64,000 nucleotides of DNA, from NCBI GenBank assembly GCA_036852015.1, contig JAANDG010000081.1, forward strand, positions 124,001-188,000, given 5' to 3'. Each line of letters opens with the position of its first letter. Position 1 is the stretch's first letter. Below, piece by piece: positions 1 to 11,300 of this stretch. The notes under the pieces were generated by a model. That model was not told the DNA's origin. It saw only the letters and a program-made list of their open reading frames with translations, and searched no databases. This DNA comes from Pelodera strongyloides (lineage: Eukaryota > Nematoda > Chromadorea > Rhabditida > Rhabditidae). A program made the position numbers and the translations under genes.

Positions 1-698
1 TAGGTGAGGATTTTGTATAGTTTAGAGTTCAGAAGTTTGCGTGTTAGTGCAGGTGATGTGTGCACTTATTTTCCCTAGTTTCTCGTCGTTCTTGACTGGA
101 ATATTAGTGTTCCTGCACTGTTATTTTGGGCTCTGTGTTGCAACCGTAGGCCCTTCTAGAGTTTTTATACTGACTTTCAGTTCCAAGTGTAGGAAGTGTC
201 GTCGTCTGTTCTTTTCCGACAGTGTCTATTTATTGAAGGAAAACTCTGTTCACAAGTTTTTATGAAGTCTCTTAATAAGTTCGCCTTCAGAGAATATCCA
301 TCTGCTTCCGCTTCGGAAGTATACGCCTCGACTGTTGGCCACCCAGCACTTTTGTGTCAGTTGACGACGAAAGCGAATGGAAATCCATACAGGTAAACGA
401 ACGGGATATCGATGGTGGTTACTAAGCTTTGGATTTTTGGACAGAGCAGATTTAGAGCTAGATACCAATGTGTTATTGAACTGCATAATACATGACTCTT
501 TGTGTGTTCCCAGGTGAAAGTAAGGCATCAGGTTGAGCGCACTTATTGGTGCAAGGTTGTATAAGTATATTACAGTACTTGAAGAGAGAGAGAGAGAGAG
601 AGAAGGATAGACAGACATACCACCCAAGTGTTTCAGGCTTCTCGAACTCTGCACCTCGCTGCACATATCCGGCCCAAAAGCCGTATCGTGTATCTCAG

Positions 699-2034
699 CT
701 TATGAACATTCGTCTGTGACGGAGGCCTTCGAGAGATCAGTGCAAAGGACTCCAGAAGCCCTAAGGGCTCCGTTGGCCGTCGTACTCCTGATGCCAGTGG
801 ATCTGTGGATTCCTGCCAGTGTAAGAAACCACTTTTACTATCGTTTAAATGTAAGCAGCCTGCAGTTTTATATAATAATTAATAATACTAATTCATTACG
901 TACACATAAAATTTATGGGAAAAATATGTACAGTTTTGTCGTGCGTACAGTTTTTTTTATGTTTTTAAATAGGGTAGAGGAGCCTAAGTTTTGGTGTGAG
1001 TAGTTCGCTTTCTGGCCAGGGGTAGCGATGGAGCGCCTTTTTTGAACCGTAAAGGAAATTGCTAACATATTTTACAATCAAGAGTTTGGTCCCACCATGT
1101 AGCATGTTCAAGAGCAATGCTAAAGAGCGGTGCACATCTCTACTTTTGTGATTCCCGGGCTTCCGAGGCCATATTTACCAACACGCAGGGAGCCCTCCCT
1201 TGCCTCCCCGGGAGCTAAAGAGTGCGTAGAGAGTACGAGCGCAGAAGAGAGTCAGAGCGCTCGTGAGCCTAGGGAGGGCTCCCTGTGTGTTGGTGAATAC
1301 GGCCTCTGTTCTGTCCAATATTAAAAGCTATAACCTATTCAGGTGTGGGCTCTCGTGCTCCCCGTCGACGTGTGTGTCTCGTCCCTTCTCATAAATGAAG
1401 TGACTGATGCTCTCTCCAGAATAGCGTCGCGTTGTTTTCTGGAAGAAAATCAAGACGACCGTACCTTCCGACTCCCCAGAATTGTGCAAGCGTCACTAAA
1501 GAATAGCATCGATAAACGCACGCGGAAGGTGGGTGATGTGATTTTGGTTTATTTGGGAAGGTAGAGGAGAGAACTAAAACGCGCGCGCGCGTGTTTGTGT
1601 GTGTTTGTGTGGGTGGTTGTGTGTGTGGGTGGGTGTGTGTGCGTGGGTATTTGTATGCGTGGGTGTGCGTGCGTGTGTGTGTTTGTGCCGCAGTTTCACC
1701 ATCATTTTTTTTCCAGGCTCTCCAGAAGGATATGAGTTACCAATTGCGGAGGCAATTAGACGATGACCGGCCTTATCGATTGACAAATCGACCAATCGAT
1801 ACTGGATATGTGCCCCCAGGGCAATCTCCCGTAACCGAGGCTCCGGCCGAGTTCCTTCGTAGACATCAACACGAGTTCAGTGCACTGCTTGAATTTAAGG
1901 AGGAGGAGTCGGATGTTGAGGAGCAAGAGATTGTTGAGGACCCTTTCCATGAGAAGAACAAGGTCCCTAAGGAGTCACCTAAGACCTCCAGCCCTACCGT
2001 CACTAGACCGACCTTCAGTTGTACCATATTGTAA
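699..2034 (+). CDS. 3' part of an unrecognised gene; protein ends in a CaaX-like motif
   Basis: Three exons join in one open frame: 699-820, 1343-1528 and 1717-2034, with acceptors ending TCTCAG, ATTCAG and TTCCAG, donors GTAAGA and GTGGGT, and stop TAA at 2032-2034. The first exon needs one base from an upstream exon, so the 5' end is missing. The product begins with an amphipathic helical stretch (around TPEALRAPLAVVLL), has a second helical block (SRIASRCFLEENQ), then a polar acidic tail. It ends SCTIL, so the last four residues CTIL fit a CaaX prenylation box; leucine at the end favours geranylgeranylation by the known rule. I do not recognise the family. A reading frame at 262-392 ending at a GTAAAC donor may be an earlier exon, but its phase does not join directly. 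Intron 2 carries a GT-rich tract. Confidence 0.5.
1165..1305. repeat. Palindromic element in an intron
   Basis: The arms GGCCATATTTACCAACACGC and its near-complement ending GTTGGTGAATACGGCC enclose about 140 bases, with matching GGGAGCCCTCCC / GGGAGGGCTCCC blocks inside. It is a hairpin-like non-autonomous element. A related but more diverged element sits at 11621-11757. Confidence 0.6.
1585..1690. repeat. GT-rich microsatellite
   Basis: Alternating GT/GC/GGGT dinucleotides run through the intron just upstream of the last exon of the CaaX gene. The tract is imperfect (GTGTGGGTGG units). Confidence 0.85.
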
Positions 2035-3330
2035 TGATGCCATGTTGTTGATTGAATTACTGTATATGTACTGTATATGGGTACCATTGTTTGTTAGTGG
2101 CTTTTTGCCATTAGTGTAAGCACCATGTTTCACTTGTTCTTGAAAGAGTCGGAGTCCTTGTTGTCACTAGTTGTTTGGACTATCCCAATTACTGATCTCA
2201 ACCATGATCTTTATATTATCACAGTATGTACCCTTGTTAGTAACTGTCTCATGTTGTACCATATTATATACACAATGTTTCACTTATTATTGAAATCATT
2301 TCGGATTTTGTCGTTACTGATTCTTTTTTCTGAAGACCTTTTTAATGGATCACAAACTTGATATTTATATCTTTACAATATGTGGGTACCCTTGTTCGTA
2401 ACTGTCCCGTAACATGTTCTAGAATATTATATACACAACATTTCCTTACTGTTTAAAGTGTTTTTCGAAATTTGGTAACTCTATTTTTTGAACCACCATT
2501 CTTTACGGATCCCATCCGTGCTTATAATATGTGGCCACACTTCTTATAGTGTACCATATTATGTACACAATTTTAACTTATTGTTGAATTTTGTTGTTAC
2601 TAACTTTTACGGTTTTTTGACTTTGGGTCTCAACTCAACCATGATCTTTTTTCCTTGCACGCATGTGCCTAAAAATGTTCGTAATATCTTTCTTTATGTT
2701 AGTGCGTTACTATTTTTTGTTTGAGTAAAATAAAGCGTAGACCTATACCAAATTTAAATCAAAGATTTATTGAAACGTATCTTGAACAACTCCACCCTCA
2801 TATATTGAAAGTCTATTCCCCGTATTCGTTGTTCTACTGTAGTCGAGTTTACACGAAAGTACAATAAGAGTAGGCGTGCAATGATAAGTGCAGGTTTACG
2901 TGCGCAAACGAATGAACATCGTATACTGTAGCTCAGGATGAGGAGGAACGGGCAATTTTATCTTGCATATCGTATATTTGCGTGTGGATATTTCTGATGC
3001 GCAAGTTATTTAATTTCCTATGTAAATGATTTATATTCCTTTCATTCGTAGGAGTTTTCTTTTGAACGTAGTTATAGAGGTAAGTAATTTTTTAAATATT
3101 TATTAGAAATTATAATTTCTCTGAAAAATCGCTTTTCGTTAATTGCTCAAGCGTGTGATGTGCGCGGCAAGGTAAGCTTTCTCCGGAATTGTGAAACATT
3201 AGACTTTTGGGGCAATGGTGAGCAGATCCTCCGCTTGTTATGTAGCCGTCTGTGCGCCAGAAGTGCGCGAAGATGGGGCGGTTCACCATCATAGTTTCCA
3301 CAGCGTCATACCGTATATCTATCTATTTTT
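2035..3330. other. 3' untranslated region and non-coding spacer
   Basis: After the stop codon the sequence is AT-rich with no credible exon. An AATAAA signal at 2729-2734 could end the transcript about 700 bases after the stop. The 2040-2620 part repeats loosely related words (ACCATATTATATACACAATTT-like) spaced 120-150 bases apart, suggesting an old degenerate tandem duplication. I see nothing gene-like between 2740 and 3330. Confidence 0.4.
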
Positions 3331-3624
3331 AGAATCAGGAGCAGGGAAAACCCTTTATTAGGGGAACCAAGGTTCAAACTTGCTCACAGCTCGCACTCAA
3401 ATGAGCGTCTCACAATCAGCAGAAACAGTGGAGCAACGTATACAAGTGGACAAGAACACGCCGGAAAATACTGTAGGTTGATATCATTTTTGAATGTTAG
3501 CGAACTTTTTGCTGGGTTCTCGCTGATTTCTTGAGAGAAATGTCTGTCAGGAGGAGCTTGCTCTTTACTGTGTCATTAATAATTAAGATAAATAATATTG
3601 TCCCTCCTAGACCTGATCAGAGGC

Positions 3625-3745
3625 CATAATCACCACTCAATTCCCCATGGGGAATTCCCCGTATCGTATTTCCCTGCGTGTCTCACATTAGAATGCTATT
3701 TTCTGTCCCCAGGGAATATATCCCCGAGGGAATCGGAGTGGTGAA
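3625..3745. repeat. Degenerate palindromic element
   Basis: AATCACCACTC near 3630 and GAGTGGTGAATATT near 3737 form inverted ends. Between them ATTCCCCATGGGGAATTCCCC and CCCCAGGGAATATATCCCC form further partial palindromes. Likely an old non-autonomous element; no clear target duplication. Confidence 0.4.
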
Positions 3746-3856
3746 TATTGTCTCTGAACTCCTCTGCCAAGAATCTCTGTCTGACTCACCCTGGCAATAG
3801 TCTTATTTTCTCTGTGCATCTCGGAAAGAAGACGGAAAGATGTTTAGCAAAATTAA

Positions 3857-4072
3857 GGGCGCATTCGAGTTGGGCAAAATGCATAAATTTCGCGGAATAT
3901 TCTGTTCGAGTTGATAGGGTGAGAGAGTATTGACAAATAAGAGGGCCCAGGAAAAAAATATTTTCATGGCTCTGCGTCTCTCACATGAGAGTGATATTTC
4001 GCAGCGCGCTAACACTGCCTATCAGCGAACTCGAACTGATTATTTCGCATTTTGCCCAACTCGAATGCGCCC
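3857..4072. mobile_element. PIF/Harbinger-like MITE (216 bp) with TAA target duplication
   Basis: Inverted ends GGGCGCATTCGAGTTGGGCA and its complement (TGCCCAACTCGAATGCGC followed by CC) flank a 216-bp core with no ORF. TAA occurs directly outside both ends (3854-3856 and 4073-4075), a three-base target duplication typical of PIF/Harbinger elements. The element at 37181 shares the GGGCGC start and the 3-bp duplication. Family assignment rests only on terminal and duplication features. Confidence 0.7.
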
Positions 4073-4075
4073 TAA

Positions 4076-4369
4076 AGGGTCAGGCCCATTTCAACTGACC
4101 CCTATTTTTTATAGCCAGTCAACCCAACTATCTATCGCAGTTGCCACGCCCATTCGCGCTGATTGGCCAATAACGCAATTGCCACGTCCAATATAGCATA
4201 TTGGCCAATCAGTGCGTATGGGCGTAACAACTGCGGTTGACTGGTTATGGTAAATTTCCGAATACTGAAAATTGGAAAAAAAAATTGCATCTTACTATAT
4301 TTGAGGCTGAGAAACAGATAGAGTCATCAAAAATTGGGATTACCTGGAGTGGGCCTGAGGCCTGACCCT
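4076..4369. mobile_element. MITE with AGGGTCAGGCC ends and TAA target duplication
   Basis: The element starts AGGGTCAGGCCCA and ends GGCCTGACCCT, perfect complements at the tips. A long internal inverted repeat (GTTGCCACGCCCATTCGCGC against GCGTATGGGCGTAACAACTG, imperfect) folds the middle. TAA flanks it at 4073-4075 and 4370-4372. Its left target copy is the same TAA that bounds the preceding MITE. Confidence 0.65.
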
Positions 4370-4717
4370 TAAAAGATGTATTTATGTCATTAGGAACGTA
4401 TTTTTTTCTGAATCAGGCATCTAAAACAAAAACAAGCGAAGAAGCTGAAACATCTTCACGAAAAGAATCACAGAAAGATACAGATCATCGAAAAACTGGT
4501 AAGCACTTTGTCTTCGGTTTCTCTTTAGAGAGAGCTTGCTAGGAAAACTGCTAATTCACATTTAATATTGATAAACAGTGGGTCACCCTACAGTTGTACT
4601 GTAAGCATATCCTAGGCTGCGCTACAGTATCCTTGCCGTCCTTGGTCCAAAAAATATCTTCCTAGAAGAGATTGTGGATTGTGGCTTTGGCGTACCCGAC
4701 TATTGCAAACAAAAAAT

Positions 4718-4965
4718 TCGGGGACGCGTTCGGGCACATATCGGGGTTTTTAGTTTCCCATCACAGGAAAGTGAAACCCCCGATTTCGCCCCGATTATTT
4801 CTCAAAACCCCGAGTTCGTCCCGATTTTTTCTTTAAAGGGACGCGGTCACTGAAAATACCCCCTATATTTTATGTCTTTTTTATTAACTAAAAGGTAAAT
4901 AAAACGTAACTTTTGGTTAAAGAGAGTTCATTTCCCTCCCTTCACCGAGATATTCACCGTGGGAA
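4718..4965. repeat. Repeat family B, copy 1 (CCCCGATTTCGCCCC element)
   Basis: Contains GAAACCCCCGATTTCGCCCC followed by a tract (AAAGGGACGCGGTCACTGAA, then a TATTTTATGTCTTTTTTATT-like block) that recurs in reverse orientation at 7262-7475. Related shorter copies lie at 13600-13760 and 30361-30464. No coding capacity. Confidence 0.65.
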
Positions 4966-5628
4966 AAATATGGGCAGGTGCCAATAACTACAGTAATAAT
5001 GCGTTGTGCATGCACGCAGCCGATTATTTTTTCTTGGCCGGCCGCGCATCCAATAATTTTCGAAAAACTTCATCGCGATTCCTGTTACTTTATGTATAGT
5101 TGTTTGTTTTCATGTTTTCTTATTGTTGTTTCTATGCTGTATATAAGCAGTGTTGTAGGTTCTTATTCTCTCGCGTTCCTCAGAAAGTTCCTTTTCTCGC
5201 AGGTATATTCTTTCTTTTACTCGACTCTCCTTTTCTCTCCTATTTTGTTCATCCCGTTCCTATGTACTCAGTCTGTTATTTTTCTAGGGCGCTTGTACCA
5301 TTGTACCACCATTGATTGATTGGTGTGTTTGTTGGTTCGTTTTGTGTTAGGTTCATTTTTCGAATTATACCTCGTTCACTCATTTCTGGTTGGATTGATG
5401 AGGTTCGTCCCTGTATATTTCGTTCTGATATTGCATATATATAGTTACATTTTAGTTTAGCTACTTCTTTTACGTATGCCCTTGCTTATCACAACTCTTT
5501 TGTGTTTGCCCTGACTTCCGTTTGCTTAGTTTTATCCAGTAGCTTAGCTTTCAATTTTACTGTTGTTCTTCTTTAATTTTCAAATCTTGTGTTTCGAGAA
5601 TGTACATGCAATAACCCTTTTTATTTAG

Positions 5629-6641
5629 GTGTTTTCTTGATACGTTCCGTGCCAATAAGAGTACTGAGTTTGTACAGTTGAAGAAGCGAAACTTTGGCAA
5701 GGAGTCATGGACATACCACGGATATTTTGCCAGGAGGTACTTATTTTTTTTTAAATATTATACGGCGAATACTTCCTCCAATATTCACTCCTGACGTATA
5801 GTTCGATAGTTCCAGCTTTAGTCCTTTGTAAGAACGCTCTTGATTTTTTATAACCACATTTTATCGCGTGGACATTGATTTTTTAGTGAGGGCTAAATGG
5901 CAAAACTTTTTTTTTTGAAAGACATAAGGGCGCTATTCAGATCATTAGTAGCATCATTTGCAGTGTATTGTGTGCTTTATATGCTGGATCTGCTGTCGTT
6001 TTATGTTGGGGGTGATTCGTGTTGCACTCCTTTCTTTTCAGGCTAGAAGCGAGCGATAAGCGAAAAAGCCTTCAATGTTGAGAAAATCTCCCGGTCGCTC
6101 AAGAAGGTACTAGGAGAATCCTGCAGGTGCATGTCTTGTCGTCTGAATTGGGTTAGTCATGAAAATGCATATCAAAGTTGTACTATTTTGTTTTCTGTCA
6201 AAACTTGGGGAACCTACGGAAAATTTATTTATTTGTATTTCAGATTTTTGACACTAAAATGGCTGGGCTGTGTTGTGTGAACGACAAAGGACACCTCGCT
6301 GACGACACAAAACCAAACGGTAAGGGCATACTTGTTTTAAGTACTTATTTTATTTACTTCCTATTGTGCCGTATTGCTTCACTGAATAAAAAAAAATCAA
6401 CGCCCCAAAAACGAACTTCTGGGAGTTGCAAGATTAAGAGACTCTTAGGTATCTCTGATTTGACTGTTTCTTTTGGCTCAACACCCGTCCTCTTAAATAT
6501 AACCACTTTGAGTCTTAATTTACTTGACGAGTGTAGTGTTATGATTCTAACACATCCATTCATTATATAGCAATACAATATTGGATTTTAGGTCTGCTGG
6601 TGCAAAGATGTGGCGTCTTCGAGATCAGAAGTCGAAGGTAG
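5629..6641 (+). CDS. Weak candidate exons of one or two small unknown genes
   Basis: Exon 5629-5736 (donor GTACTT) has one open frame, FLDTFRANKSTEFVQLKKRN and onward, and joins in phase to 6042-6081, ending KRKSLQC at a TGA. A second pair, 6242-6320 and 6592-6641, starts at an acceptor, contains the ATG of MAGLCCVNDKGHLADD, crosses a GTAAGG donor and ends GVFEIRSRR-stop, followed by AATAAA at 6768-6773. Upstream pieces at 3402-3473 and 4416-4500 have splice-like ends but do not join this frame cleanly. I recognise no family. The clean splice sites and the poly(A) signal are the only support. Confidence 0.3.
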
Positions 6642-7261
6642 TAGGCGGAATTGGCCAAAAACGTTTTCATTCTGCCGAAAATGTGTTCAGCTTTTGCTAA
6701 TTCTTTATGGCATTCTTCTTTGTGTACCTGTGGAATAATTATTTTGTTGCTCGTTTGTTAAGACGCCAATAAACATTTTGAAGAATGTGCCTTGATGTGC
6801 TGATGCTATAAGATTTTTTGTCATTTGTATTTTTGTGTGTGTGATCATCTCAGTTGATGGGGTAGGAGTCGTGGACCTGGCAAGAGTAACTAGCGTGCTG
6901 TTTGTAGAATGTTATGCAGTGAAAACAGGTGAAAGCGAAAAGATAGCCGCCACGTGCGCGAATACATCCTTTGAGCCCTGTAGTATTTTCCTGGTTTCCT
7001 CAACACTGCCGAAACTAAGGAGGTGTTATTCTTAATATTGTGCGAGATTCAGATAACCCAAAAACATCTGCTTTGACCAAATCACGTTCTTTTTTCCTTT
7101 AAAACATTCAATCCCCACTTTCCTTTTAATTTTGCCGCAAATAATGATTGTAGTTTGTAGCATCTGGCAATTTGCCAGGAGCAGGAGCCCCTCTTTACTG
7201 TAGCACGCGCGTTATAGAAATTGGGTTACTGTAGCGCTTGGTCTGGCTGCATTATTTCCCC

Positions 7262-7475
7262 GAGGTGAATATCTCGGTGAGGGCACTGCAAATTGTAATG
7301 TTTGCACAAAAATTGTGTTTTATTTACCTTTTAGTTAATAAAAAAGCCATAAAATATAGAGGGTATTTTCAGTGACCGCGTCCCTTTAAAAAAAAAACGC
7401 TTTCGCCCGATCAAGTCCCGATTTTTAAGGCACTTGATCGGGGCGAAATCGTGGTTTTTGGTTTCCCATGTTGTT
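7262..7475. repeat. Repeat family B, copy 2 (inverted relative to copy 1)
   Basis: The reverse complement of this segment matches 4760-4965 over about 200 bases, including AGTGACCGCGTCCCTTT and GATCGGGGCGAAATCG. The two copies bracket the weak candidate exons at 5.6-6.6 kb. Within the 6650-8340 stretch I see no other structure apart from a short exon-like frame at 6851-6930 and a tandem pair of about 25 bp at 8258-8306. Confidence 0.65.
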
Positions 7476-8354
7476 GATTTAAACTATTGCAGAAAGAGTG
7501 AGTAAATTCGATTTCTCGATAATTCTCGTGAGCACTTTTGTCGGTGTTTCGAATATCACACGATTTCCCGCCAATTCATTCAAACATGGGGGAGGTGGGT
7601 GGACCGTATTATTTATTGATTTTTTTGGCATAATTAGCATGCCTAATTAGTCTGCCCTCTAATGAGTAACTATTACCGCGTTGCCGCCGAGCTGATACCT
7701 TCAAGGATGCCTTTTATGGACAGTAGAGTATAACTGAGAATAAAGCAAACAAAATATAAATGGAAAGGTCCGGCCTACGAAGCTACACCATAAATAATCT
7801 ATAAACGGTTTATTCCAGTGTCTTACATCATCGTATACACGGCCGTCTTTCTCCTATATGGACTGCCCATGGTCACCATTGATGTGGGTTAAAAATAAAA
7901 ACGACGACAAGTTATTTTATTTGGAAACTTTTAGTTGTACTTTCTAGATGAAAACGAACTCGGTTTTATTCATATTCAGTATCCAGTTTATTATAGTTCG
8001 TTGCGCACACCATTCCATATTGATTGTATATTATGTACTTATGTGTGAAGAATTTTTTTAGGCCTATATCGGTCAATTCACTCAATCACCAGCTGTTCTC
8101 GCATATTGGAAATTTGCTCCAATTTCTGTTGGTTGGTTAGTTCGGCCAGCGCGGGTTAAGCTTTATCTAACTTCGAGCTTATGGTCAGAGGATGCGCGGG
8201 TGTGGGTGTGGGTGCGAGAATTGCACACATTTCGGTTAATAATATACTGTTGATGCACATTCGGCATGCTTATGGCACGAGCACATTCGCCATGCTTATG
8301 GCACGAGCCCTCATTAGTGTCCTACATTCTATCGTAATAAATGTACCCATTCAG

Positions 8355-11300
8355 GCCTGACCATCGCAGGCCAACTCCATCTCGCGCAGCAGGCGCTCGC
8401 ACAGATAGTGCTCGTAGTGCGCGCCATCCGCGTGTTTGCCGCATACACCGCGGATCGAAATGCGCCTAGATGCAGCAACCAGTGGAATGATAAATGTAAG
8501 TGTCAGAAATGTTAGCGTTTACATTTGCTATTTTTTTATGAACTCAAGCTCTGATGTATGTTTTCTTGCACCAAGATTTTTCTATTTCTTCGAAGTTCCC
8601 AAAAAAAAAAGATGGTCCACAGTGAGGCGTCGGACCCATGGTGCGCCACAGATGCGCGAAAATTGTGGCGAGCCCATGGTGCGCCATGGATGCGCGAAAA
8701 TTGTGGCGAGCTTCTTTTTTTTCGCAAAGATGCATGATCTATTTTAGTCTGTCTTTCTCTTCATGACGATGTTCGTTTCTGCAATCGTTCTACGGAACAC
8801 AGTCAGGTGGCGTTCACCTTGGTGGGCTCTTGAATATCTGTTAAATCTTCAAGGGTCACACCGATAAGAAGGGGCTTGTGTGTTGCTTTCTGTATACTAA
8901 TTTGTCGTGGCCCTGAGCCATCAATCAGTTGAGAAAACAGACTTTCTGCATTGCTAATTTTTTGTATTCTCCAATATGTCCAATATCTTTTTTACAGTTG
9001 GTTCTCGCCTAGCGTTCAGGTACATAAAATTGATAGATTTCTAGTGTTATGTACGTTTCAACTAGCGATGAAAACCCAGCTCAGTGTGGAACTTCGTTGG
9101 ACAAATGCTGATATTAGCCCGTATTCTCGGGTCGACGGAAATGTTCCGTTGGGGAACTCATTCGTGTGCAAATTTTTCCTCCAGGTAGTCTCGATAGTCG
9201 AGAAATTTGCATACAAATGAGTTCCCCAACGGAACATTTCCGTCGTCCCGAGAATACGGGCTAATATGTTTCTACTAAATTAACTAAATACGTCAAGTGT
9301 TTTATTTGGATTTTCCGGAACTCGGTTTAGAATCGCTCGATTTTTTTTCAGAAACAGTGTATTACAACTTCAAGAACTCATAATCTGCTGACTGCTGCTG
9401 GAAACCCCGAATTGGCATCCAGCCAATTATACATGTGAGCCTAAGGAGTTTTTTTCAATATGTTTTTTTATCAATGAAGATAAGTCATTGAACTGATTGA
9501 TCATTTATCGTAAAGCTCATCTGTAGCCTAAGCCTAAGCCTAGGGCAACATTAGGCCTGAAAAATGAACCACACAAGCCCAAGGTCCAAACTTTAAAACG
9601 TGAACCCTAATATAATCTCCTTTTCAGAAACGAAGTGTTAAACAATGAGGGAGATATAACCAATTTCTCGCATATGGACCCGTTTGTAAGCTTTATAAAA
9701 AAAATTTTATTCTAACAAGGAGCTGGTTTTACAGTCCCGGAAGATTTGGTTTTTTATAAAGATTCCTTTGAATTTGACCTTTTCTACGCAAGTTCACAAC
9801 TGCTTACCTTATTCCATGATAATGAGATAAGGACTAAGAAGAGTAAGAAAATACGAAGTATGAAACTACGGTATCGTACGGTATGCCAATTGTATGACCA
9901 GTTTTCAGAGATTTTTCGGACTGTCTGTGTTCCTTACATTTTCCGTGTTTGTGGCAATGCTCAATTTGAAGAAATGTGGTGAGAAAGGCTATTTTTTCCT
10001 GAGTCGATACTATTAGCATCATTAATACACATACACATGCACTTGGGTGTTGAGCGCTTTTGTCAGCTTTGTAGATTAAGTGCACTCCGTTCGTATCAAC
10101 CGAAATATCCACAGAGACCGTGCAGGGCATGGGGTCTTGCAGAGAATGTTCACAAGGAGGCTTACCCCCTTATAGGTCAAACAATGATAAAACTCCACAC
10201 CGTGTTTGTGCAGCGTACCTGACGCAGAAGAGTCAGGCGAACACGTGGCACACTTCTTGGAAGGTGCGGCAGGAACGCCGTACGCGCATTACTGCAGTTG
10301 CCCACGCCGCAGCTTAGCCGCCTACCGCAGTGCCGCCACCTAGCGGGGTTGACCCCGGTGCAAAAGAAAACAATTCAATTTTTCAGTGTTCGTTCTGAAA
10401 ATGAACGCATTGTGGATGATTTCGTTCGTCACTTTAATCTTCGTTGCTGGAATTTTCTGTCCACCGAAGTATCTTTCTATACGACCGAGCACGTTTCTGA
10501 AGAACACTCAATGGAACGCCTTGTACCAAATCGAGGTTATTCTTTCAATTAGTGAAATTTCGCAGTTTCTCTAGAAGTTTGAAGACGACACTAAGTCATT
10601 CATACATACTATTCATACACGTATAAGACAAGATGTAACATTAAACCATATGACAATAAGTTTCATCCTACCCCTTTCTCTCTTTCTCTCTCTCTCTCTC
10701 TCCTCAAGCCTCTCTCTGTCTGTGAAAAGCGTCGTTATGGAAAAATCCTTATGTTTGCAGACATGGTTGGACGCTATCTACCACGTGACCCTTTCAATGA
10801 ATCTCGGGTCCACCAGCACATCGACGGTGTCCAAATACAATCCCTACAATAGAAACTACGTCCCGGTGCGGTTTTTGTTCATTTGAAGCTTTGTTCTGGG
10901 ATCCCACCTTCCTTTATATACATGCAAAGGTGTGCCACATGTGAGCCACGTCTTCGCCGAACGCACTTTTCGGTCTGATATGCGCGGCGCAATCGTTGGC
11001 AGTCAGTGTATCAGCAGTCCACATGCCTAGCCACAATATACTGCAGTAATGTAGTGGCCTCTATTGGGCATATTTGTACTCCTAGCCCGCGCCCCTGTTG
11101 CCGATTGCCACGCAACGATGCATACGCATAATATATCCCTTGGTTTACAGGTTGGCTGTAAAAGTTCTTTATATTTTCTGTTCAGTGGGCTCTGTTGGCT
11201 GCCTTCGTTGACTATTCCATTGGTATGTCAATGGCTGTGGGAATGTCCTTCGTCACTTCAGCACTCGGAGCAACGTTATTCGAAATCACAGTGGCAGATC

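Noticed and set aside
9746..9890. Frame reading EDLVFYKDSFEFDLFYASSQ as an SLC6 exon
   Set aside because: It has a donor-like end but its phase does not match the preceding exon, and the next exon (9909-9978) supplies TM4 in phase directly.
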